From assembly GCA_049282265.1 (NCBI GenBank), contig JBAPTR010000238.1, positions 1-8,678 on the forward strand: DNA of 8,678 nt, written 5' to 3'. Every line of letters starts with the position of its first letter. Position 1 is the first letter of the stretch. Both the position numbers and the translations under genes were made by a program. This document shows positions 1 to 5,300 of this stretch, in pieces. Below the pieces are notes generated by a model. That model searched no databases. It had not been told where the DNA came from and saw only the letters and a list, made by a program, of their open reading frames with translations. The DNA is from CAYUCJ01 sp049282265. GTDB lineage: Bacteria > Desulfobacterota > DSM-4660 > Desulfatiglandales > Desulfatiglandaceae.

Positions 1-1
1 G

Positions 2-367
2 CCAGATCGATCATGGTGGAACCCCAAGATTCCGGCCAACATGCGGGGCTATGTGCTGCAGCATGAACAAATCCACTTTGCGCTCGCGGAACTTGCGGCT
101 CGGCGGCTGACCAGCGACACCCAAAAATGGGCGTCGGACGTTTTGGTGATAAAGCCGACGCCTCAAGAGGTGCGAGCGGAATTGGTTCGGCAGATCAAGG
201 ACAGGATTAACGGCGCCATGGAGGCCAACGTAAAGCGGCAGGCGGAGTTCGATGAGGACACGTCCATGTTTTTCAACCCCAAGTGGCAGCAGTGGTGGTT
301 CCGGACGGTAGAGAAAGAACTCAAACAGACTCATCGAGAACGAAGAGATCATAAAAAAGATCCTTAA
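2..367 (+). CDS. Zn-metalloprotease-like protein (DUF922-like), C-terminal part, 5' truncated by window edge
   Basis: The frame is open from base 2, so the true start lies outside the window; the internal ATG at 41 is not a credible start because the conserved region begins before it. The visible part opens with an SWWNP segment followed by LQHEQIHF, a HExxH zinc-binding and catalytic motif whose first His is at 62-64. A basic, Trp-rich tail follows (PKWQQWWFRTVEKEL) before the TAA at 365-367. A 'HEQ.HF' motif preceded by an SW.. segment is, from memory, characteristic of DUF922 proteins, often described as secreted zinc-dependent proteases. The signal peptide expected of such a protein would be outside the window. 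The family call is by motif only. No downstream partner gene is evident, and the next recognisable gene is on the other strand. Confidence 0.6.
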   Translation, partial: PDRSWWNPKIPANMRGYVLQHEQIHFALAELAARRLTSDTQKWASDVLVIKPTPQEVRAELVRQIKDRINGAMEANVKRQAEFDEDTSMFFNPKWQQWWFRTVEKELKQTHRERRDHKKDP

Positions 368-938
368 GCATCTCTATCTCTGGGATGTCAAGTCTGGGCC
401 AGCGCCCGAAGCGCAAAAACACAGCCCCCGTACACACCGGGCCCTGGATCAATTATTCAGAGTCTCAGTTCCGCCCTTCCGATAATGGTTTTTATCGCCC
501 CACCTTAGCTTAAAACAGCCGATATGTCTCTGAGCGTGAGTGGTGTATTGCTCCGCCTTTTTTTGCTTCAGGCAACATTATGACTTGAATCGCTAATCGC
601 GCGCTTTCAGGACTGGCAGGGAGTTTTGTATAAAGAAAGGGTAAGGTTCCTAATCTACCTACGTGGCCCGCCATCAAACCCACGGGAGGATCCTGGAACC
701 AGTCCATTTACACCGATGGTCCGACCTGTCTTATCTTGCCAGGAAGTGAACATCCTCCGCCGGATGCCATCCCGGATATTATTCTCATATCAAACGTTTG
801 ACTGATTTTGTGATCTGAAGGTATTATCGAGACGGAGCCACAACGCTATTCAATGCGTTCCCAAAAGATATTAAAGCAAATATTTTTATTTAAGCTGATT
901 TGAACCACCACCAGGCAGTTAACCAGAGAAAATCCCTG
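368..938. other. 571-base stretch without a convincing gene
   Basis: The region holds only short open frames. A 42-codon plus-strand frame at 385-513 encodes a Pro/Arg-rich peptide ending in YRPTLA. A 65-codon minus-strand frame at 510-707 (start MDWFQDPPVG) resembles nothing I recognise and has no ribosome-binding site. An 11-base string at 679-689 (cccacgggagg) matches the core of the leader before the small gene at 5013, but the surroundings do not match. The stretch 780-900 is AT-rich and lies downstream of the minus-strand tautomerase gene; no strong hairpin plus T-run terminator was found there. It is probably decayed sequence. Confidence 0.5.
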
Positions 939-1121
939 CTAGTCGATAGCCAGTTTGCCGCCTTTTGCACGATTTTCTTTTTTCCCTTCACGAATATGAA
1001 TGCTAACCATTTCCGGCGGTACATTAAAATTTTTACAAACCGCATCAGTGATGTCCTTGACAAGTCCTCTTTTTTGTTCGATCGTTCTTCCCTCATCGGC
1101 ATAAACAGTAACTAACGGCAT
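939..1121 (-). CDS. 4-oxalocrotonate tautomerase-like protein
   Basis: This 60-residue protein begins MPLVTVYADEGRT and has the size and fold pattern of the 4-oxalocrotonate tautomerase (4-OT/YwhB/DmpI) subunits. In these the initiator Met is removed and Pro1 acts as the catalytic base in enol-keto tautomerisation. The frame extends upstream to 1166, but the start at 1121 is chosen because AGGAGG lies nine bases before it (1131-1136 on the plus strand) and because it places Pro next to Met. Counting from Pro1, Arg11 is kept, whereas the positions of Arg39 and Phe50 in classical 4-OT are Ser and Arg. The substrate is therefore probably not 4-oxalocrotonate. The C-terminal AKGGKLAID matches the family's conserved GG.LA ending. 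It is monocistronic, with its own predicted promoter at 1203-1231. Confidence 0.85.
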   Translation of the reverse strand: MPLVTVYADEGRTIEQKRGLVKDITDAVCKNFNVPPEMVSIHIREGKKENRAKGGKLAID

Positions 1122-1202
1122 GTAAGTTTTCCTCCTGTAAGTAATAGTAGAATGTCGGCTGGACACATGTAATGTGATAAGAAGGCGCTTTTTCAGGCGT
1201 TA

Positions 1203-1231
1203 ATTTTAGGGAGATTCCCCTTGTGCGTCAA
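1203..1231 (-). promoter_or_regulatory. Predicted sigma-70 promoter for the tautomerase gene
   Basis: Read on the minus strand, TTGACG (1226-1231) and TAAAAT (1203-1208) are separated by exactly 17 bases. This is a good sigma-70 match about 80 bases upstream of the start at 1121. No activator or operator site is obvious. Confidence 0.5.
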
Positions 1232-1555
1232 GGAGAAAGGAACGACAATGTGCGGTGTCAGGCGGAATTGCAGTACTTAGGCCATTCTTGAATCTATCGA
1301 ATCCTGAGCAGCACCTAAAAGTAACGACTATGATTATCAGGTCAGGACGCAAGCCTTTTTCCCCGCAGCTGCAACTGCAAACACAATTCCTGATCCATCC
1401 GGCCTCCCTTGCCCTTCAGCGAGGAGGCATCTTGCGATTGTGTGCCGACACCAATTGCAGTCGTGAGCTGCACAGTCCTCCACAAGATTGCCCTTTTTCC
1501 CTTCAGGAAGTCCTCATACAACCCAAAGGGAGAGGGCATGACAGTTTTCCATGCC

Positions 1556-1658
1556 AAGGGAGCCGCGATTATCGGATCCTATCGGCTATTCGTCGGGCGG
1601 GCCTGAGGCTCATTGAGGCCAAGACGAGTATGGTGTCCCCGGATCTCCATAAGGAAAG
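1556..1658. repeat. Dispersed repeat, copy 1 (partner at 3468-3571)
   Basis: Bases 1556-1650 align without gaps to 3468-3562 with 78 of 95 positions identical (about 82%), and similarity continues to 1658 with a one-base gap. The best-conserved part is the 3' half, which contains 'attgaggccaag' and 'tatggtgtccccgga'. The repeat ends about 130 bases before the start of the gene at 1790. Similarity at protein level in one frame (RxGLRLIEAKxSMVSP) is probably a by-product of DNA similarity, since neither copy sits in a recognisable gene. The 'tggtgtccccgga' core resembles, from memory, short repeats tied to REP-associated transposases, but no transposase is visible here. Confidence 0.7.
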
Positions 1659-1708
1659 TATGCGGTGAGGGGGTCATGTCCACCCGTCTCCGCTCTCCCT
1701 CCTCATCC

Positions 1709-1738
1709 TGGACAACTGGTTCCTCCATGTGGCATTAT
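1709..1738 (+). promoter_or_regulatory. Weak candidate promoter for the ATC hydrolase-like gene
   Basis: TGGACA (1709-1714) and CATTAT (1733-1738) are spaced by 18 bases, about 50 bases before the start at 1790. The hexamers are partial matches only. Confidence 0.25.
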
Positions 1739-1789
1739 TCGCGATGGAGAGATTCGCAATCACTGTTGCAGATAAAGGAGGGTAGTGAT

Positions 1790-2518
1790 ATGGCCAAACC
1801 GCAATACCCGACCAGGGAAGGGATCTGGTCCAAGGGACAACGTGCTGAGAAGACCTATCCGGGGGTGAAACTGGGTCTGCCATACAGGGAGGCCGTCGAC
1901 AGCCTGCGCGGCGCTCTGAGAGATCGGGATGATTTTGATCCGGCGGTCCTTTTCGTGTGGGGGACCATGCAGGCCACGGGGGTCTTGAATATCCTCAAGG
2001 CCGTTGAAGAGGAATTCGGCGAAAGAGGACAGAGCGTGGTGCGCCGGGCCATCAATAAAGCCGGATACGAAGCCTGTCAGCAATTTCTTGATCATTCCGA
2101 GTTTCCGGAAGATCTCTCTGATATGGAGCTGATTTCCTTCATTGTGACCGGTATCAACACCATTTTATATGCGTCCCTGGAAAAACCCTGGATCACCAGT
2201 GACGACCGGTGCGAGTTCGATATTCTCTGGTGCCCCCATCAGGACCGCTACACCGCCTTTGACTGCCGGGTGCAGCGCTATTTCGTGGAAGGCATGCTCC
2301 GGGCCTGCGAAGATTTCACCGGCAAGAAATTTCATCCGGAGGTGGACAAGATCATCCCTCGCGGCGCCGACCGATGCCATTTTTCAGTGGACCGCTGGGA
2401 AGACGACGGGGGGACCCACCCCTGGGACAAGTACTCCGAGGAACTGGCCCGCCGCGCCTTTGATAAAATGAAAGGCACGGACAAAAAAGGTGCGGCATCC
2501 GGGACACGGGGAAGTTAA
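1790..2518 (+). CDS. L-2-amino-thiazoline-4-carboxylic acid hydrolase-like family protein
   Basis: The protein has 242 residues. The frame is open back to 1613, but the ATG at 1790 is preceded by AAAGGAGGG about seven bases upstream and begins a normal soluble N-terminus, so the longer start is rejected. The C-terminal half carries the spaced pattern that suggests the ATC_hydrolase family. It runs WCPHQ (Cys148), FDCRVQRYFVEGMLRAC (Cys159 and Cys173) and RGADRCHFSVDR (Cys196). Family members open the thiazoline ring of 2-aminothiazoline-4-carboxylate, and many distant homologues have unknown substrates. No signal peptide or membrane segment is seen, so it is cytoplasmic. The tail (about residues 225-242) is charged and low in complexity. 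V4R-type domains also end in a 'G.d.C.f' motif and are an alternative. It appears monocistronic; remnants lie downstream. Confidence 0.55.
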   Translation: MAKPQYPTREGIWSKGQRAEKTYPGVKLGLPYREAVDSLRGALRDRDDFDPAVLFVWGTMQATGVLNILKAVEEEFGERGQSVVRRAINKAGYEACQQFLDHSEFPEDLSDMELISFIVTGINTILYASLEKPWITSDDRCEFDILWCPHQDRYTAFDCRVQRYFVEGMLRACEDFTGKKFHPEVDKIIPRGADRCHFSVDRWEDDGGTHPWDKYSEELARRAFDKMKGTDKKGAASGTRGS

Positions 2519-2728
2519 AGATGAAATGAACGAATGGAGGTGTGAAAGGCCTATCCCGGGAGTGGGTGGACAGGAGACGCAACTCTCGTCGATCCGGATC
2601 CTACCCGGCCGAGCTCATATTATTGCCATTTTTCTTCCGGGAATTGGGAATGCTGTCCCCCGAATTTCCTCAATGAAAAAGGATTCCTTTTCTTTCTACG
2701 CCAAGTTGACCGACAGATAAGGATAGTT
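2519..2728. other. Intergenic stretch with a partial match to the dispersed repeat core
   Basis: No gene is supported here. At 2649-2668 the sequence reads 'aatgctgtcccccgaatttc', which resembles the conserved core of the dispersed repeat at 1629-1648 and 3541-3560 ('tatggtgtccccggaattcc'). A 15-codon frame follows (ATG at 2673, TAA at 2718-2720), and its stop overlaps the ribosome-binding site of the next remnant. Confidence 0.4.
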
Positions 2729-2866
2729 ATGGACCTCCATAGAGTAAAAGGGGTTATGTACGGCCTGGCTATCGGGGATGCTCTCGGGGCGCCCACCGAG
2801 TTCCTGCCCCTTTCTGCAATTAGGAAAAGTGAAGCAGAAATTCCGGGTGACCCAAAAAAGCCTTAG
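2729..2866 (+). pseudogene. ADP-ribosylglycohydrolase (DraG-like), N-terminal remnant
   Basis: A 45-codon frame starts at an ATG with AAGGA six bases upstream and encodes VKGVMYGLAIGDALGAPTEF near its beginning. The pattern G..yGlAiGDAlGaPtEF is the hallmark N-terminus of the ADP-ribosylglycohydrolase family (DraG, ARH), where the GD.lG segment sits near the di-metal site. Members remove ADP-ribose from arginine residues of proteins such as nitrogenase reductase or act on related ADP-ribose compounds. Full-length proteins have about 250-350 residues. Here homology fades after FLPLSAIRK and TAG follows at 2864-2866. No continuation was found in other frames downstream, so most of the gene is gone. 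An independent function of the short peptide is unlikely. Confidence 0.75.
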
Positions 2867-3062
2867 AAGTGCAACTTTCAAGATCCGACGAAGAATTCAA
2901 AAAAAAGGAACTGCTTGAGACCGTATCTGTCAAAACCATCCTGTATGATTTAGAAGTGAACTGGACCCAAAGTCTGCGTATGTCTGTGTGGGTCTGCCGG
3001 TCGTAGCCTTGTGCGAAGCCTGGTCTGAGGCTGAATGAAAGCCTGAAGCCAAGGAAAACTAT
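2867..3062. other. Unassigned stretch with a short open frame
   Basis: A 48-codon frame at 2863-3006 (possible GTG start at 2869) encodes a charged peptide including SDEEFKKKELLETVSVKTIL and ends at TAG 3004-3006. It has no clear ribosome-binding site and I do not recognise it; it may be another remnant. The stretch 3007-3062 holds small imperfect inverted repeats (aggct/agcct) and nothing else visible. Confidence 0.3.
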
Positions 3063-3091
3063 TTGACATAATTCCTTTAAAGGATTACTAA
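3063..3091 (+). promoter_or_regulatory. Predicted sigma-70 promoter with a perfect palindrome in its spacer
   Basis: TTGACA (3063-3068) and TACTAA (3086-3091) are separated by 17 bases. The spacer contains the perfect 12-base palindrome tcctttaaagga (3073-3084), in the place where a repressor would block RNA polymerase. It lies about 55 bases before the TTG start of the small gene at 3146. Confidence 0.5.
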
Positions 3092-3114
3092 AAACTCATA
3101 TACCGTCTCTTTTG

Positions 3115-3140
3115 CAACCGGACAACCCATGGGAGGTGAG
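3115..3140 (+). repeat. Conserved leader with strong Shine-Dalgarno, copy 1
   Basis: This 26-base leader matches 4979-5004 at 24 of 26 positions and ends in GGGAGGTGAG, a very strong ribosome-binding site just before the small gene at 3146. Matching starts abruptly at 'caaccgg' in both copies; sequences before that point are unrelated. Confidence 0.75.
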
Positions 3141-3145
3141 GCATC

Positions 3146-3370
3146 TTGGAGAAGCCGGCACGGCTCAAGGCAACGGCCCGCTTTTTTCCCGACAAAGAAT
3201 CAGAAGCCAGCACCGTGAGCCATATCACCAACGAGGGCCATATCTCCGACCCCCTGTCCTATTGCCTTTACAACGGCAGAGAGGATCTCTTCACACGCAT
3301 TAGCAACAAGGGCATCAATCCATACGGGTCTCGTATCAAAATCCTGGAAAAAGTAAGCGAGGCACCTTAA
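3146..3370 (+). CDS. Small protein of unknown function, paralogue of the gene at 5013
   Basis: This 74-residue frame starts with TTG (MEKPARLKATARFFPD), five bases after the strong GGGAGGTGAG site. It is related to the gene at 5013. They share M.KP...K.T.R.FPD at the N-terminus and a GH motif. A later block pairs KGINPYGSRIKILEK here with KGLDLYRSCIETWGK there. The two blocks are about 50 bases further apart in this copy, so one copy gained or lost an in-frame segment (about residues 36-52 here). Frame conservation in both copies argues that the region is, or recently was, translated. There is no signal peptide, membrane segment or domain I recognise. The downstream parts diverge. It probably has its own promoter (3063-3091). 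Confidence 0.55.
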   Translation: MEKPARLKATARFFPDKESEASTVSHITNEGHISDPLSYCLYNGREDLFTRISNKGINPYGSRIKILEKVSEAP

Positions 3371-3467
3371 ACAAAATCGATTTCTTGATCAGTGGACAAA
3401 GGGATTTTCGGTCCTCCCGGAAATGGCTTTTGCCGGGTCATAGACGTAAAAGCGGTTGGGGGCTGAT

Positions 3468-3571
3468 AAGGGAGCCGTGATGATCAGATCATAATGGTTA
3501 TTCGGCGCGTGGGACTAAGGCTTATTGAGGCCAAGATAAGTATGGTGTCCCCGGAATTCCATACAGGAAAG
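3468..3571. repeat. Dispersed repeat, copy 2 (partner at 1556-1658)
   Basis: This is the partner of the repeat at 1556-1658, about 82% identical over the first 95 bases. Its last bases (aggaaagaggag) run directly into the Lon remnant at 3577, so the junction between repeat and remnant is sharp. The core 'tatggtgtccccggaattcc' is at 3541-3560. Confidence 0.7.
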
Positions 3572-3576
3572 AGGAG

Positions 3577-3717
3577 ATGGATTTTGCGGATGAGGCCATC
3601 CAGAAGATCATACCGGATTATACGCGTGAAGCCGGGGTCCGAAACCTGGAGCGGAATATCGGAGACTTTCGACGTTTTTTGGGACCGGCCCGCACAGAAA
3701 GTGAGCGATGGTCATAA
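3577..3717 (+). pseudogene. lon: Lon protease, C-terminal remnant with internal deletion
   Basis: A 46-codon frame begins MDFADEAIQKII and continues with YTREAGVRNLER, the near-invariant segment at the end of the Lon AAA+ module (lid region). Only a few codons later it reads DFRRFLGPAR, matching the 'L..yLG..rf' segment that in intact Lon comes some 25-30 residues further on. So an in-frame internal piece is missing, along with everything before (N-domain, Walker motifs) and after (the Ser-Lys protease domain). TAA follows at 3715-3717. Intact Lon has about 780-820 residues. The ATG sits immediately after a GAGGAG string, but that belongs to the adjacent repeat, and expression as a functional protein is not expected. 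Confidence 0.75.
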
Positions 3718-3727
3718 GACTTTGAGA

Positions 3728-3964
3728 TCATTCCCATGGTTGTTCCTGTTTCCATATGGTTACCACGCCGTCTGATCCGAAGAAGGTTTGCACCAATTCC
3801 CAACCTTCAGATCCTCTTCTATTGAGGACGTCTTCGAAGGCCTTCATCTGTCCGGCAGGCAGTTGGTCCAGATTGCACGCCCCCTGTTCCGTACAGAAAT
3901 AGACCAGTTGAATAAACTCTTCGGTTGCATACTTCTTTACGTCATATAGAAATTGTTTGCGCAT
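3728..3964 (-). CDS. DUF4177-like small protein
   Basis: The protein has 78 residues and starts MRKQFLYDVKKYA. Its C-terminal half reads LNRRGSEGWELVQTFFGSDGVVTIWKQ, matching the 'lN.lG.eGWELV' plus final beta-strand pattern of DUF4177 proteins, which are small, cytoplasmic and of unknown function. The frame could begin at 3976, but the start at 3964 is preferred because GGAGG sits five bases before it, whereas the upstream ATG has no suitably spaced site. The ATG overlaps the stop codon of the upstream oxidoreductase remnant by one base (TGATG), which suggests former translational coupling in one operon. The two Cys residues near the middle (FCTEQGACNLDQL) are not a recognised metal motif. 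Confidence 0.65.
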   Translation of the reverse strand: MRKQFLYDVKKYATEEFIQLVYFCTEQGACNLDQLPAGQMKAFEDVLNRRGSEGWELVQTFFGSDGVVTIWKQEQPWE

Positions 3965-4313
3965 CACATCCTCCATAGGGTTCTGACATCTCCTGCGACC
4001 ACCTTGGGCGAACCACAGACATAAAAGGGCTTACCGTTCAGGAAACGGCCGCAGTATTTTTCGATCCGATCCTGGTCCAGGCACCCGGTCTCGCCGGTCC
4101 AAGCCTCTCCGGCGCGGCTCAGTACGTGGATGAGGTTCACATTCACAGGTCAGGATGGTCTCCATTGGTGATCTCTTGGAGCTCTCCACGAAAGACGTTC
4201 CGATCCTGATTCCTGTTGCCGTAAAGAAACACCACGGGTCGGGTATTCCTTGTATCTCGCATGTGCCGGAGCATGGCCATGAGGGGGGTGATCCCGATGC
4301 CTCCGGCTGGAAG
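3964..4313 (-). pseudogene. FAD/NAD(P)-binding oxidoreductase (ferredoxin-reductase-like), NAD-domain remnant with frameshift
   Basis: Read downward from 4313, one frame gives PAGGIGITPLMAMLRHM, the NAD(P)-binding glycine motif of ferredoxin-NADP reductase-type flavoenzymes. FLYGNRNQDRNVFRGEL follows, and the frame stops at TGA 4145-4143. The continuation is in the -1 frame from 4146: NVNLIHVLSRAGEAWTGETG, then FYVCGSPKVV, the conserved terminal CG.P block. A single missing base near 4146 explains the break. The FAD/FMN-binding N-terminal half is absent: homology starts right at the stop codon of the upstream gene (4319-4321). The tail also ends early (TLWRM). The parent enzyme would have moved electrons between NAD(P)H and a ferredoxin or similar carrier. 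A sequencing error could explain the frameshift but not the missing half. Confidence 0.75.
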
Positions 4314-4318
4314 TCGGG

Positions 4319-4615
4319 TCAACGTTGAATGTTGATCGTCAACTGTTTGATCTCAGAGACGCCTTTGAGCGTGGAAACCATTCCCAGAAGTGTATTGCGA
4401 AAGAGATCGTTGACAAAGTGATTGATGGGAAGGGGGGCGCCATTCAGTAAAATCGTGGTCCGGATCCCTTCGATGGAGACTTCCAGTTCACTGATATCCA
4501 TCAGGCCTTCCAGAGAGGAAACCATACCGGCGACCGTATGATCAAAGAAATTCTGGACAAAATGGTCGATTTCAACAGTGGTATTGTTTACTGAAAGATC
4601 GATCTTTCGGGTCAT
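4319..4615 (-). CDS. Internally duplicated small protein of unknown function
   Basis: This 98-residue protein is two copies of a roughly 45-residue unit. The first (about residues 16-40) reads IDHFVQNFFDHTVAGMVSSL; the second (about 63-87) reads INHFVNDLFRNTLLGMVSTL. Each unit is flanked by short beta-like hydrophobic strands (LSVNNTTVEI / TTILLNGAPLPI). The first unit keeps an acidic tail (EVSIEG) and the second ends NIQR. I recognise no named family; the helix-plus-strand pattern suggests a small soluble fold made by duplication. ATG at 4615 has only a weak AAAGG site upstream. A good promoter lies at 4689-4716. Downstream, on the same strand, come the oxidoreductase remnant and the DUF4177-like gene, so all three were probably one operon in which this protein may have accompanied a redox enzyme. 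Confidence 0.6.
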   Translation of the reverse strand: MTRKIDLSVNNTTVEIDHFVQNFFDHTVAGMVSSLEGLMDISELEVSIEGIRTTILLNGAPLPINHFVNDLFRNTLLGMVSTLKGVSEIKQLTINIQR

Positions 4616-4688
4616 TGTTTATTCTCTGCCTTTCATCGTCAATACCCATGGAGAAATATCTCATCAGGACACTCGCCTGTTGTTTTTT

Positions 4689-4716
4689 AAAATAATTCAC
4701 ATTCCGGATGTGTCAA
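4689..4716 (-). promoter_or_regulatory. Predicted sigma-70 promoter for the 4615-3728 operon
   Basis: On the minus strand TTGACA (4711-4716) and TATTTT (4689-4694) are separated by 16 bases, giving a leader of about 65 bases before the ATG at 4615. Confidence 0.45.
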
Positions 4717-4874
4717 GCATCACCCCTTGCTTTTTCCGCCCTGTCATAAAGCTGCTGACATCATTCTTTTGTCATATGATTCGTGCGTAAACAGGACCGG
4801 CCTTGCACCTTCAAAATTGGGATGAGATGTTAACTTCATGCTTCTAAAGGTTTTTCCTCCCGCTCAGTATTATG

Positions 4875-4976
4875 TCAGTCCAGAATCGCCATGGCCTCAG
4901 CTTGGATCTCATCCCTGAGTGATTCCGGCTCCAGGACCGGGGGTTGTGACCCCCAGCTCATGATTCGGGCCTTGAC
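4875..4976 (-). pseudogene. WYL-domain regulator, C-terminal remnant
   Basis: About 33 codons on the minus strand read VKARIMSWGSQPPVLEPESL and then RDEIQAEAMAILD before TGA at 4877-4875. The pattern 'v..wi.s.Gs...VLeP..Lr.ei..ea..ml' is the usual C-terminal end of WYL-domain transcription regulators, ligand-responsive proteins of about 230-330 residues. Everything before this point is missing. The frame runs on upstream to 5105, but only across the antisense of the small gene at 5013. Homology stops within a few bases of the start of the conserved leader at 4979, so the truncation point coincides with the boundary of that duplicated unit. Confidence 0.6.
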
Positions 4977-4978
4977 CC

Positions 4979-5004
4979 CAACCGGACAGCCCACGGGAGG
5001 TGAG
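4979..5004 (+). repeat. Conserved leader with strong Shine-Dalgarno, copy 2
   Basis: This matches 3115-3140 at 24 of 26 positions, ends in GGGAGGTGAG, and precedes the paralogous small gene by eight bases. No promoter like that of copy 1 is seen upstream; the sequence there is the antisense of the WYL remnant. Confidence 0.75.
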
Positions 5005-5012
5005 ACCTTTTG

Positions 5013-5300
5013 ATGAAAAAGCCGGGACTGATCAAGACAACAGTCCGTCTTTTTCCAGACAGCTATATTGACGCCGCCACGACCCGAACCACCATCAAGG
5101 GCCATGTTATCAGTCGCATGCTCAAGAAGGGCCTAGATCTATACCGATCCTGTATCGAAACCTGGGGAAAAGCTCTCGAGAATGGAAAGAAGTCGACGCT
5201 ATTTCAATTGGAGTCTCAGTTGAGTTTCTTATTTAATTTCGGACGTTCACAAGTCCATGTGGAGACGGGGGAGTCAATAGCCAGGAACGGTAATTACTAA
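5013..5300 (+). CDS. Small protein of unknown function, paralogue of the gene at 3146
   Basis: The protein has 95 residues and starts MKKPGLIKTTVRLFPD. The ATG at 5013 is chosen over the TTG three bases earlier because it has better spacing (eight bases) to GGGAGGTGAG and is the stronger initiator. Residues 1-56 align with the gene at 3146: the shared blocks are M.KP...K.T.R.FPD, a GH motif and KG...Y.S.I......E. After about residue 58 (GKKSTLFQLESQLSFLFNFG) the copies share nothing, so this tail may be a read-through extension. The middle (KGLDLYRSCIETWGKALE) should form an amphipathic helix. There is no recognised domain, signal peptide or membrane span. It probably acts in the cytoplasm if expressed. 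Confidence 0.55.
   Translation: MKKPGLIKTTVRLFPDSYIDAATTRTTIKGHVISRMLKKGLDLYRSCIETWGKALENGKKSTLFQLESQLSFLFNFGRSQVHVETGESIARNGNY

Larger units (their letters stand above)
1122..1789. other. Mostly non-coding, decayed stretch before the ATC hydrolase-like gene
   Basis: Apart from the tautomerase leader and promoter and the dispersed repeat at 1556-1658, no gene is supported. A frame of 137 codons (1255-1668) shows no conserved motif and runs through the repeat. A short frame at 1248-1280 has a good ribosome-binding site (AAGGAG/AAAGGA) and starts MCGV, like class II glutamine amidotransferases, but stops after ten codons. It could be a dead start of such a gene, though this is weak. A pyrimidine-rich segment lies at 1680-1730. 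Confidence 0.45.

Noticed and set aside
679..689. Eleven-base match to the core of the small-gene leader (cccacgggagg)
   Set aside because: Flanking bases do not match the leader on the 3' side and no related ORF follows; it may be chance.
510..707. 65-codon minus-strand frame in the left intergenic stretch
   Set aside because: No ribosome-binding site, no recognised motif, and no neighbour that would support it.
1248..1280. ATG with a good ribosome-binding site encoding MCGV, like the N-terminus of class II glutamine amidotransferases
   Set aside because: It stops after ten codons, and the continuation in the next frame (SGGIAVL...) shows no further convincing amidotransferase motif.
1255..1668. 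137-codon plus-strand frame
   Set aside because: No ribosome-binding site or conserved motif, low-complexity Gln/Leu/Pro content, and it runs through the dispersed repeat.
4578..4790. 70-codon plus-strand frame, Phe/Ile rich
   Set aside because: It lies opposite the start and promoter of the minus-strand gene at 4615 and has no ribosome-binding site, so it looks like an antisense frame.
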